DNA of 34,600 nucleotides, from NCBI GenBank assembly GCA_945883905.1, contig CAMCYL010000022.1, positions 1-34,600 of the forward strand, in the 5' to 3' direction. The notes beneath the pieces are model-generated. The model did no database searches and was not told the DNA's origin. It saw nothing but the letters and a program-made list of their open reading frames with translations. Below, piece by piece: positions 1 through 7,258 of the stretch (its first letter is position 1; each line of letters begins with the position of its first letter). This stretch comes from Akkermansia muciniphila (GTDB taxonomy: Bacteria > Verrucomicrobiota > Verrucomicrobiia > Methylacidiphilales > CAMAQI01). Position numbers and translations under genes: made by a program.

Positions 1-102
1 CCCCTTTTATCAATCGCTAACCCTTTTTTGATCTTCTCTTACCATCTCTTTCCTCCCCAAGGCGACCCTCATGCCTTTTTCATGCTTTCTTGCATTCCTT
101 AG
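1..102. other. Pyrimidine-rich non-coding start of window
   Basis: I see no supportable gene here. The plus strand is very rich in C and T, opposite to the purine-rich coding strands elsewhere in the window. One plus-strand frame is open from base 1 to the TAG at 100-102, in phase with the ComF-like frame that follows, but its translation is a low-complexity run of F, L, S and P with no ComF zinc-ribbon cysteine pairs. A minus-strand frame of about 38 codons is also open, but it codes only a charged, unrecognisable peptide. Confidence 0.5.
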
Positions 103-441
103 AGATTTTTTTCTTTATTTTTTTGTTCTAATGCAAGAAATGGGTTTAATCAAGCGGAGGAGTTGGCCCTCGTGCTCTCTGCTCAGGTAAAAATTGAGGT
201 TTGGAATTGTTTGAGTCGTTCTCTGGAAAGTGTTTCGCAAGCGATGCAGGATCGACAGAACCGTTTGAAGGGGCCCCGTAAAGCTTTTGAGTTGATGAGG
301 AGGTTTGACGTTGAGGGGCGATCCCTGCTAATCATAGATGATGTATTAACAACAGGAACCACTGCGAATGAGTGTGCTCGAGTGCTGCGCGAAGCAGGGG
401 CTCGGTACGTTGCGGTGTTGACTGTGGCGAGAGGAGTTTAA
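103..441 (+). pseudogene. comF: ComF-family phosphoribosyltransferase, 5'-truncated
   Basis: ComF-family proteins pair an N-terminal zinc ribbon with a type I phosphoribosyltransferase (PRTase) domain and are linked to DNA uptake or nucleotide salvage. Only the C-terminal part is present. The PRPP-binding loop reads LLIIDDVLTTGTT, followed by the family-typical ending ECARVLREAGA and VLTVARG. The conserved ComF segment RNGFNQAEELA is encoded in frame from about 136, upstream of the first possible start (TTG at 163). A TAG at 100-102 closes the frame, and no ATG or GTG lies between. The zinc ribbon and the first part of the PRTase fold are therefore missing although the window extends further upstream. 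If translated from TTG 163 it would give 92 residues. The GGAGGAG before that TTG is itself part of the conserved coding sequence. A decayed or truncated gene is most likely; a sequencing frameshift is the alternative. accD starts 2 bases after the stop. Confidence 0.6.
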
Positions 442-443
442 AA

Positions 444-1256
444 ATGAAAAAGCGTAAAGGTATCCCTGAGGGACTTTGGACGAAATGTGAAAACTGTAAT
501 GAGATGCTGTATGCTCAAAAGTTACAAGAGAATCAATTAGTTTGTCCAAAGTGTGATCATCATCATTCGATCTCGGCCCATGATCGACTCGATTTTCTTT
601 TAGATCCGGATAGTTTTCAAGAGATGGATGAAATGATGGAGACGAAGGATGTTCTTCAATTTACCGGAACGGCCTCTTATACAGATCGATTAAAGCATTA
701 CCAAAAAAAATCAGGAATCCAAGAGGCCTTGGTGAGTGGATTAGGGAAAATTGAGTCGATTCCGATTTCTATTTCAGTGATGGAGTTCGCGTTTTTAGGG
801 GGAAGTATGGGATCTGTCGTTGGAGAGAAAATTACAAGATCGATTGAAATGGCGACGCAAAATAAAATTCCGGTCATTATTGTTTCTGCTTCTGGAGGGG
901 CTCGAATGTATGAGGGGATGTTGAGTTTGATGCAGATGGCAAAAACCAGCGGCGCTTTATCCCGACATTCTGAAAAGAAGCTTCCCTTTATTTCGGTTTT
1001 AACCCATCCGACGATGGGGGGAGTCACGGCTAGTTTTGCTTCGCTGGGAGATTTGATTATTGCAGAACCGAAAGCGATGGTTGGATTTGCTGGGGCGCGG
1101 GTCATTAAAGAGACGACATTGCAAGATTTGCCTGCTGGATTTCAGACATCTGAATTTTTATCGGATCATGGATTAGTCGATTTGATTGTTCCACGACTTC
1201 AGATGCGTTCTGTTTTGGCGAATCTTTTGACCTATTTAGGTCACGCTCCGGTGTGA
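444..1256 (+). CDS. accD: Acetyl-CoA carboxylase carboxyltransferase subunit beta
   Basis: With AccA this subunit transfers the carboxyl group from carboxybiotin to acetyl-CoA, giving malonyl-CoA for fatty acid synthesis in the cytoplasm. The 270-residue protein has the N-terminal C4 zinc ribbon typical of AccD (Cys15, Cys18, Cys34, Cys37). The crotonase-fold carboxyltransferase core follows, with the oxyanion-loop sequence SASGGARMYEGMLSLMQMAK, then HPTMGGVTASFA and FAGARVIKETT. I chose ATG 444 because GAGGAG lies 8 bases upstream and the family starts near this point (MKKRKG..P.GLW..C). A longer in-frame extension to 372 overlaps the ComF-like frame and has no family similarity. accA and the biotin carboxylase genes are not in the window. 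mutL follows after 6 bases, so the two are probably co-transcribed. Confidence 0.97.
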   Translation: MKKRKGIPEGLWTKCENCNEMLYAQKLQENQLVCPKCDHHHSISAHDRLDFLLDPDSFQEMDEMMETKDVLQFTGTASYTDRLKHYQKKSGIQEALVSGLGKIESIPISISVMEFAFLGGSMGSVVGEKITRSIEMATQNKIPVIIVSASGGARMYEGMLSLMQMAKTSGALSRHSEKKLPFISVLTHPTMGGVTASFASLGDLIIAEPKAMVGFAGARVIKETTLQDLPAGFQTSEFLSDHGLVDLIVPRLQMRSVLANLLTYLGHAPV

Positions 1257-1262
1257 TCGAGA

Positions 1263-3050
1263 ATGGCTCATCGGATTCATTTATTGACCGAGCTTGTTGC
1301 AAATCAAATTGCCGCAGGAGAGGTGATTGAGCGGCCGGCTTCAGTGGTCAAGGAGTTGGTTGAAAATGCGATCGATGCGGAGGCGACGCAAATCGATTTG
1401 GTCGTTAAGGGAGGGGGACGATCATTGATTCAAGTGACGGATAATGGTTTTGGCATGAGTCGAGATGATGCATTGCTTTGTTTGGAGCGTCATGCGACGA
1501 GTAAAATTCGGACGGGAGAGGATTTAAAGGCACTTCATTCTTACGGTTTTCGAGGAGAGGCAATGCCCAGTATCGCTTCTGTTTCACATTTTCGATTGAA
1601 GACCTGTGAGCCGGCGGCGGTGGCGGGAACGGAGATTGTGGTCGATGGGGGAAAGATAATTTCGGTTCAAGAGGTTGGAATGGCGACGGGCACACAGATG
1701 GAGGTTCGCTCTCTTTTTTATAATCTTCCGGCGCGTCGAAAGTTTATGCGAACGGAGGCGACGGAGTTGGCGCATGTGCAGCATCAAGTGATTTTATCGG
1801 CTCTAGCTCGTCCTGAGGTGGGGTGGCGATTGATGTATGAGGATCAGGAGCCGAAGATTTGGCCTCAGGGACAAGATTTACAGCGCCGATGTGCGACGAT
1901 TTTTGGGGCGAGTTGGGTGAAGGAGATGATCGAGGTTGATCATCGAGGGGGGGGATTTCGTTTGTGGGGAATTTTAGGAAGACCAGGGACCAGTCGATCG
2001 AATCGTGCCGAGGAGTTTTTCTTTGTGAATCAACGTCCGGTCGATTCTAAGGCGCTTCATTATGGAGTGCTTGAGGGATATCATAATAGTTTAATGAAGG
2101 GGCGATATCCGTTGTGTGTCCTTTTTTTTGAAATTGATCCCGCCGAATTGGATGTGAATATTCATCCTGCAAAACGAGAAATTCGTTTTCATCAAGAGCA
2201 TGGGGTTCGACGATTTGTAGTTGAGGCGGTTCAAAAAGCGATTGGGGGAGCTCAGGCAGGACCCGTTCCGATTTATACCCCTTTAACTCCGGCGACAGTG
2301 AGTCATTCGACGACTATCCAGAGTGATGTTCGTGTGAGCACTTCTTCAGAAGCGGTTCGTCCGATGAGTTTGGATTTACAAGAGGAAAAAGGATTTGATG
2401 CTGCGACTTCGGTGTTATCGAGCGCCTTTACCCCAAGTCGATCTTCCGAGGTTATTCCTTTAAGAGAGCTATCCATTCGAGTTCATGGATGCGTCGGGGG
2501 ATTGTATTTAACAGGAGAGTGTCCAGAGGGGATGATATTAATTGATCAACATGCGGCGCATGAACGAGTATGGTTTGAAAAACTACTTCATCAAATGAAG
2601 GAAAATAAAGTCTCCTCTCAAAAGCTCCTTATTCCCGTGACAATTCAAGTGACTCCTCCGGAATCAGATTTTTTAATGCGTGAGTTAGAGGATTTAAATC
2701 GGATTGGATTGGGAATTAGTCTTTTTGGAGCTCATACATTTTTAGTGGATTCGATCCCTTCCTTATTTCGAACTAAAAATATCGAGGGATTTATTCGTCA
2801 TTTACTTGTGGATCTTCAGGAGGAGGGGGGGGAGACTCGGAAGCGGCGATTATTGAGCGAGGAGACGATTACAAAAAAGGCCTGTCGTCAGGCGGTGAAG
2901 GCGAATGATCCATTGAAACCGGAGGAGTGGAATCAATTAGTGAAGGACCTACTTGCCTGTGATTTTCCATATACCTGTCCTCACGGTCGGCCCACTTTGA
3001 TTTTAATGAAGTGGAGTGAAATGGATCGAAAGTTTGGACGCGTGGTTTAA
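1263..3050 (+). CDS. mutL: DNA mismatch repair protein MutL
   Basis: MutL couples MutS mismatch recognition to strand incision. The 595-residue protein has the GHKL ATPase motifs in order: ELVEN at 31-35, DNGFGM at 60-65, ATSKI at 78-82 and GFRGEA at 95-100 (usually followed by L, here M). The transducer domain with HPAKREIRF follows, then a poorly conserved linker at about 335-400. The C-terminal domain carries the metal-binding endonuclease motif DQHA(X)2E(X)4E, seen as DQHAAHERVWFE from residue 428, and later CPHGRP from residue 572. This identifies the nicking type of MutL found in bacteria without MutH. No strong SD precedes ATG 1263; a GA-rich stretch lies there. The 206 bases before the next start suggest the transcription unit ends here. 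Confidence 0.97.
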   Translation: MAHRIHLLTELVANQIAAGEVIERPASVVKELVENAIDAEATQIDLVVKGGGRSLIQVTDNGFGMSRDDALLCLERHATSKIRTGEDLKALHSYGFRGEAMPSIASVSHFRLKTCEPAAVAGTEIVVDGGKIISVQEVGMATGTQMEVRSLFYNLPARRKFMRTEATELAHVQHQVILSALARPEVGWRLMYEDQEPKIWPQGQDLQRRCATIFGASWVKEMIEVDHRGGGFRLWGILGRPGTSRSNRAEEFFFVNQRPVDSKALHYGVLEGYHNSLMKGRYPLCVLFFEIDPAELDVNIHPAKREIRFHQEHGVRRFVVEAVQKAIGGAQAGPVPIYTPLTPATVSHSTTIQSDVRVSTSSEAVRPMSLDLQEEKGFDAATSVLSSAFTPSRSSEVIPLRELSIRVHGCVGGLYLTGECPEGMILIDQHAAHERVWFEKLLHQMKENKVSSQKLLIPVTIQVTPPESDFLMRELEDLNRIGLGISLFGAHTFLVDSIPSLFRTKNIEGFIRHLLVDLQEEGGETRKRRLLSEETITKKACRQAVKANDPLKPEEWNQLVKDLLACDFPYTCPHGRPTLILMKWSEMDRKFGRVV

Positions 3051-3256
3051 CTCATTTCCTGTTTTTCTCTTTCGCTTAAGGCTAATAGCTTCTAGCCAAT
3101 AGCTGTTCTTTTCCCCCCTTCGCCCATGCCGTCAAACCATCGGCGCTCCATTTTTTAATTCCAAGAGTAGAATATGATTTTATCAACGGGAGGGAGCCTA
3201 ACATAGAGAAGAACGTTTGTTTGATTTTAAGTCGATTCTATCGTACGGTGATTTTT
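3051..3256. other. Intergenic region with a short imperfect repeat
   Basis: There is no gene between mutL and the PhnA-like gene. GCTAATAGCT (3081-3090) is repeated as GCCAATAGCT (3095-3104), and GGCTA at 3080-3084 can pair with TAGCC at 3093-3097. Downstream, an AT-rich block includes TATGAT near 3173, a weak candidate -10 box for the PhnA-like gene without a convincing -35 box. I see no intrinsic terminator with a T-tract. Confidence 0.4.
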
Positions 3257-3589
3257 ATGAGTAATCCTATCTGTCCGATGTGTGAGATGAATGAGGTGAT
3301 TGAACATTCTGAGCGTTGGGAGTGTGTGACTTGCGGACATGAATGGGAACGTGAGTCTGAGGGATTTAAGGCGCGAGTCGTGAAGGATGCGTACGGAAAT
3401 GTGTTAGTGGATGGCGATTTAGTTTCCTTAATTAAAGATTTGCCACTGAAAGGTTCTTCGCAGGTTTTGAAGACGGGTGCAAAATCAAAAACGATTAAGT
3501 TGGTCGATGGGGATCATGAGATCTCTTGTAAAATTGAAGGGATTGCAGTCGGTTTGAAGGCCTGTTTTGTTAAAAAAGTGATGAACTGA
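3257..3589 (+). CDS. yjdM: PhnA/YjdM family zinc-ribbon protein
   Basis: This small cytoplasmic protein family was named after the E. coli phn region, although it is not required for phosphonate cleavage; its physiological role is unclear. The 110-residue product has the family's two parts. The first is an N-terminal zinc ribbon with Cys6, Cys9, Cys23 and Cys26 (CPMC and CVTCGHEW). The second is the C-terminal domain with DAYGNVLVDGD, LIKDLPLKGSSQVLK and DGDHEISCKIEG. The length matches the usual 110-115 residues. I chose ATG 3257 because family members start just before the first CxxC; the upstream in-frame TTG at 3221 adds 12 residues with no similarity. The SD is weak (CGGTG). It is a single gene, convergent with xseA 18 bases away. 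Confidence 0.9.
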   Translation: MSNPICPMCEMNEVIEHSERWECVTCGHEWERESEGFKARVVKDAYGNVLVDGDLVSLIKDLPLKGSSQVLKTGAKSKTIKLVDGDHEISCKIEGIAVGLKACFVKKVMN

Positions 3590-3607
3590 TTTTTTTCTTT
3601 AAAGGGA

Positions 3608-4897
3608 TTATTCAGAAAGGAGTCTTTCTACTCGAGCGTCGAGTTTTCCTTGGTCGATTTGAATGAGAATCGTTTTTCCGATGAGGTTTTGATGGGGTTC
3701 TCGAACGAGAGCCCCTTTTTCATCAGTGACCCAAGCGAATCCTCGTTTTAAGGTTTGTTGTGGACCGAGGGCGCGAAGACGTTGTTCGAGCGATTTTATT
3801 CGATCTCGTTTCTGTTGAATGGCATGGCGTGGATTAAGTGCTGTCCATAGAAGCTGTTTTTTTTCAAAGCGGAATTTTTTATGAGCGAGGGCATGGGTTA
3901 AGCCAAGTCGGATTGATTCTTGAAGATCATCGACCTTTTGTTGATAAGCGTGAACGAGTCGTATCGGTTCACGAAAAAGAGCGCTTTGGGCGAGGCGTTT
4001 GAGTCGTTCGGAATGGATGCTGATCGTTTGCCTAACTCCTCGATGTAATCGGGCTCCGAATTGGGAGATGAGTTCTCGCCATTCCTTCCAATCTCGAGTG
4101 AGGAGTTCGGCGGCTGCTGAGGGAGTGGGGGCGCGAAGGTCGGCGACAAAATCGGCAATTGTAAAATCGGTTTCATGACCGATTGCAGAGATTGTCGGGA
4201 TTGAGCAATGGGCGATCGCTCGGGCGAGGTTTTCATTATTAAATTCCCAGAGATCCTCAAGGCTTCCTCCTCCTCGAGCGAAAACAAGCAGGTCGACCTT
4301 AGACTCCTGTTCAAAGGCATGAATGGCTTTAATGATTTCGCTGGCGGCGCCTTCACCTTGAACACGGACTCCACGGATTTGGATCAGGATTCCTGGAGCA
4401 CGACGTTGAAGGATACGATTGAAGTCTTGAATTACAGCTCCTTGAAGCGACGTAATGATTCCGACTGTTTCTGGGAAAAGTGGGAGTGGTTTTTTGCGAT
4501 CTGTTTCAAAAAGGCCTTCGTTCATGAGTTTTTGTTTGAGGGCCTCGAACTGCTGTTGGAGAGATCCTTGACCTGCGGCTTCAAGCGATTGAATTTGCAA
4601 TTGGTATTGGCCTCTTGCTTCGTAAACAGTGATTCGACCTCTGGCTTTGACTTGAACTCCCTCTTTTAAAGGAAAGGGGATACGAGAGGCTTCTGCACGA
4701 AACATGACCGCGCTGAGAACGGCAGATTCATCTTTGATTGTAAAGTAGAGGTGACCAGAGCCGGGAGAGCGATAGTTTGAAATCTCACCTAAGACAGTGA
4801 CTTGTGTGAATTTTCCTTCGAGCAGTGAGCGGATAGAGCGAGTCAGTTCTGAGACTGATAAAACAGTTTCCCGTTCAGGAGGGTTAAAGAGATCCAT
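3608..4897 (-). CDS. xseA: Exodeoxyribonuclease VII large subunit
   Basis: XseA is the catalytic subunit of exonuclease VII, which degrades single-stranded DNA from both ends in complex with several XseB subunits. The 429-residue protein has an N-terminal OB-fold (about residues 10-105, including GEISNYRSPGSGHLYFTIKD). The catalytic domain follows, with GIITSLQGAVIQD, ARGGGSLEDLWEFN and the hallmark AIGHETDFTIADFVADLRAP. A helical region rich in R, Q and E, probably coiled coil, comes next, and then the C-terminal segment LKRGFAWVTDEKG. The length is usual for XseA. ATG 4897 gives the expected start MDLFNPPE.....SVSELT, but no SD is visible before it. xseB, often directly downstream, is not in the window. 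The gene is divergent from the FHA gene at 5004. Confidence 0.96.
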   Translation of the reverse strand: MDLFNPPERETVLSVSELTRSIRSLLEGKFTQVTVLGEISNYRSPGSGHLYFTIKDESAVLSAVMFRAEASRIPFPLKEGVQVKARGRITVYEARGQYQLQIQSLEAAGQGSLQQQFEALKQKLMNEGLFETDRKKPLPLFPETVGIITSLQGAVIQDFNRILQRRAPGILIQIRGVRVQGEGAASEIIKAIHAFEQESKVDLLVFARGGGSLEDLWEFNNENLARAIAHCSIPTISAIGHETDFTIADFVADLRAPTPSAAAELLTRDWKEWRELISQFGARLHRGVRQTISIHSERLKRLAQSALFREPIRLVHAYQQKVDDLQESIRLGLTHALAHKKFRFEKKQLLWTALNPRHAIQQKRDRIKSLEQRLRALGPQQTLKRGFAWVTDEKGALVREPHQNLIGKTILIQIDQGKLDARVERLLSE

Positions 4898-5003
4898 TGG
4901 CGTAAAATATCAGAAATTTGATCAAATACACGGATAAATGAAGGGAGGGGTATTTTGAGGTTGATTCTTAAGAAGATCAAAATAGTCTCTCCGTATATCC
5001 TTT

Positions 5004-6656
5004 ATGGCTTCATTTGTACGAGTATGGATCTCTTTTGCTGAGTCGGCATCACCTTCTATTTACGAGTTAGGTGATAAAACGATGCTCATCGGTCGTGATG
5101 AGAGTTGTGATATTCCTGTGATCGATGCGAGCGTGAGTCGTAATCACGGGTCGGTTTCATTTGAGGCCGGTCAATATATTTTGAGAGATCATGGATCGAG
5201 CAACGGGACGTTTGTGAATGGCGAGGCGATTCGAGTTCATCTCTTAAATCAAGGGGATACGATACGATTTGGGGAGATTGTTTTCCTTTTTCAAGAGGGA
5301 GAGGTAAGTCCAGAGCTTGCTCAACAGCTTCAAGAGAAGGCGAGGCCGAATTTAGAGCTCACTTCGGCTCAGCCGCTCCGTCAAGTGCCGGTTCCTCCCC
5401 AGCAGAACAATCCGGTGAAGGTGATGATTTCAAATCAGACGCAGGAGGAGAAACTAATCCCCCCAAGCGCTCGTCATAATACATCGAGAACGATTCCTAT
5501 TGCGTTGTCAAAATCAGGGGATCAAGTTTCGAAAACAAAGGTAAAACAAACCGCACAATTGGCCGCTGATGACTCATTTATCTCTTATGTTTTTGGGTGT
5601 AGTGGAATTTTAGGAGTTATTCCTGCGATTTTCTATGGGCACAAAGCCAATCCAGTGACTCCTGAGGAGGAGAGTCATCAGACCAAAGGATTGTCATTGG
5701 GTTATCTATTTTTGTTTTTATGGGGAATTGGCGTGCTCTTTTTTTGGATCTATGGGGACAAGCTTTCATTTAAGGCAGAGGCGCAAGAGGTGCCTGTGGT
5801 ATTGACGGTCCCTCAATTTAAAAATGGACTTCAACTTCTTCAAGGTCCGGTGATTTGGAGTCCGACGCGTAAGCAAGTCCAAGTCGCCTTAGATAAGCAT
5901 AAGCAGCCTGAAGATCCTAAAGAATTGCGTGGTTTTAAGCAGGTCTATGGGGAGCTTTTAGCTCATTGGGGTAAGGGTTTAGTGGTTTGTGAACCGGAGC
6001 TTTTGAGAGTGATTCCTGCTTTTAGTGAGAAGGATCAACTTAAGTTTGTGATGGAGGATTTTTTAACGAAGCCTAATTTCTTAGACTATAATAGTACGGT
6101 TGTTCCGGAGAAAAAGGATCCGATCAGTCATTATTTAATTCCTTCCTTAAGTTCATGGATGTTTTTTGCAAGAGATCAGAATTTAACCGCTAAAATAGAA
6201 CGATTTAATGGGGAGGAGTTTCCATGGAGGAATGCGTATCGGGGACTGAAGTGGATAGGGCCTCGATTTGATTATAATGTGAGTCAGATTCCCCAAATAA
6301 GAATTTTAGTTATTTTAAAGCCTGGATCCTCTCTTTATCCTTTGACGATTCATACTCGAGAAGGGACCTTGAATAGTGATTATAGTCAAAAATATCGGAT
6401 TAACTATATTCCTGCTGAATATTTAGCGATTGTTGTTTATGTGAATCAAAGTCGTGAACTGTTAGCGATTCATACGAATTCAACTGTTTTTGAAGATGCA
6501 CAAAAGGAGCTGAGAGCCCAATCGTTGATTCGGGCTTCGCTTTCAACGATTGTTGATAAAAAAACGGAAGACGAGATGATTATCCCAAGTTCATTTTCTT
6601 TAGTTCCACTTTCAGAGGCACTTCGAGAATATCCGATTGTCGTTCCTACTCCTTAG
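5004..6656 (+). CDS. Membrane-anchored FHA-domain protein with unassigned C-terminal domain
   Basis: The 550-residue protein begins with a forkhead-associated domain at about 18-96 (LIGRDESCDIPV, SVSRNHGSV, DHGSSNGTFVNG, GDTIRFG), which in known proteins binds phosphothreonine peptides. A P/Q-rich linker covers about 105-185. Two hydrophobic segments follow (about 191-213 and 230-251) with a motif resembling DUF4190-type paired helices (GILGVIPAIFYGHKA). The remaining 300 residues (252-550) form a soluble domain I do not recognise. Two helices predict N and C termini on the same side, probably cytoplasmic. No SD is visible at ATG 5004. A DJ-1 gene and a CstA transporter gene follow at short distances on the same strand, suggesting an operon. 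No Ser/Thr kinase or phosphatase gene is in the window. The FHA call is secure; the role is unknown. Confidence 0.85.
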   Translation: MASFVRVWISFAESASPSIYELGDKTMLIGRDESCDIPVIDASVSRNHGSVSFEAGQYILRDHGSSNGTFVNGEAIRVHLLNQGDTIRFGEIVFLFQEGEVSPELAQQLQEKARPNLELTSAQPLRQVPVPPQQNNPVKVMISNQTQEEKLIPPSARHNTSRTIPIALSKSGDQVSKTKVKQTAQLAADDSFISYVFGCSGILGVIPAIFYGHKANPVTPEEESHQTKGLSLGYLFLFLWGIGVLFFWIYGDKLSFKAEAQEVPVVLTVPQFKNGLQLLQGPVIWSPTRKQVQVALDKHKQPEDPKELRGFKQVYGELLAHWGKGLVVCEPELLRVIPAFSEKDQLKFVMEDFLTKPNFLDYNSTVVPEKKDPISHYLIPSLSSWMFFARDQNLTAKIERFNGEEFPWRNAYRGLKWIGPRFDYNVSQIPQIRILVILKPGSSLYPLTIHTREGTLNSDYSQKYRINYIPAEYLAIVVYVNQSRELLAIHTNSTVFEDAQKELRAQSLIRASLSTIVDKKTEDEMIIPSSFSLVPLSEALREYPIVVPTP

Positions 6657-6677
6657 CTTTTTAATAGGGAGTTTTCG

Positions 6678-7244
6678 ATGAATATTTCTGCGGCATTGTT
6701 AATGGCTCCTGGATTTGAAGAGATAGAGGCCATTACTTGTCTCGATCTTTTACGAAGAGCATCCATTCCGATCGTCTCTGTCGGTCTTTCAGACGGAGTC
6801 ATTATGGCATCACGAGAGACGAGGCATATTGCTGATTTAGCGTTTGAGGAGGTCGCGGAAAAAACGTGGGATCTTTTGATTCTTCCTGGGGGAGCCGAGG
6901 GGGTTGTGAATCTAAGGAAAGAGGATCGAGTTCGTCAAATGGTGTTACGTCATTCTCAGCAGAGAAAATGGGTTGCTGCTATTTGTGCCGCTCCGACCTT
7001 ATTAGCGGAGTGGGGATTATTACAGGATCAGCGATTTACTTGCCATCCAACAGTTCAGAGCACGATTCAGGCCAGTGGCTTAGAGTTAGATCAGCGGGTT
7101 GTTGTGAGTGGTCATTTCATTACAAGTTTAGCGGCAGGGAGTTCGATCGAATTTTCATATGAAATAATTCGACAATTGAGAGGGGAGGAGAGCGTTCGAC
7201 AAGTGAATCGAGGGGTTTGTTTTAAGGAATCAGATAAAATTTAA
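6678..7244 (+). CDS. DJ-1/PfpI family protein
   Basis: Members of this family act as glyoxalase or deglycase-like enzymes, chaperones or redox sensors; the exact activity cannot be told from sequence alone. The 188-residue protein matches the DJ-1 subgroup. PGFEEIEA contains Glu17, the residue equivalent to DJ-1 Glu18. The nucleophile elbow AAICAAPTLLAEWG holds Cys103, equivalent to DJ-1 Cys106. TCHPTVQ has His123, and VVVSGHFITSLAAGSSIEF closes the fold. The start ATG 6678 has a good SD (TAGGGAG, 9 bases upstream). It sits 21 bases after the FHA gene and 14 bases before the CstA gene. A role in carbonyl or redox stress is likely but inferred. Confidence 0.92.
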   Translation: MNISAALLMAPGFEEIEAITCLDLLRRASIPIVSVGLSDGVIMASRETRHIADLAFEEVAEKTWDLLILPGGAEGVVNLRKEDRVRQMVLRHSQQRKWVAAICAAPTLLAEWGLLQDQRFTCHPTVQSTIQASGLELDQRVVVSGHFITSLAAGSSIEFSYEIIRQLRGEESVRQVNRGVCFKESDKI

Positions 7245-7258
7245 CTTTATTTAAAACA

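Noticed and set aside
1-99. Open frame in phase with the ComF-like gene, containing LFPPQ
   Set aside because: The LFPP string recalls ComF N-termini, but no zinc-ribbon cysteine pairs follow and the composition is low-complexity; I treat it as coincidence.
4208-4669. Open frame of 153 codons on the plus strand
   Set aside because: It lies entirely antisense to xseA, whose catalytic motifs are intact, and its translation has no family features.
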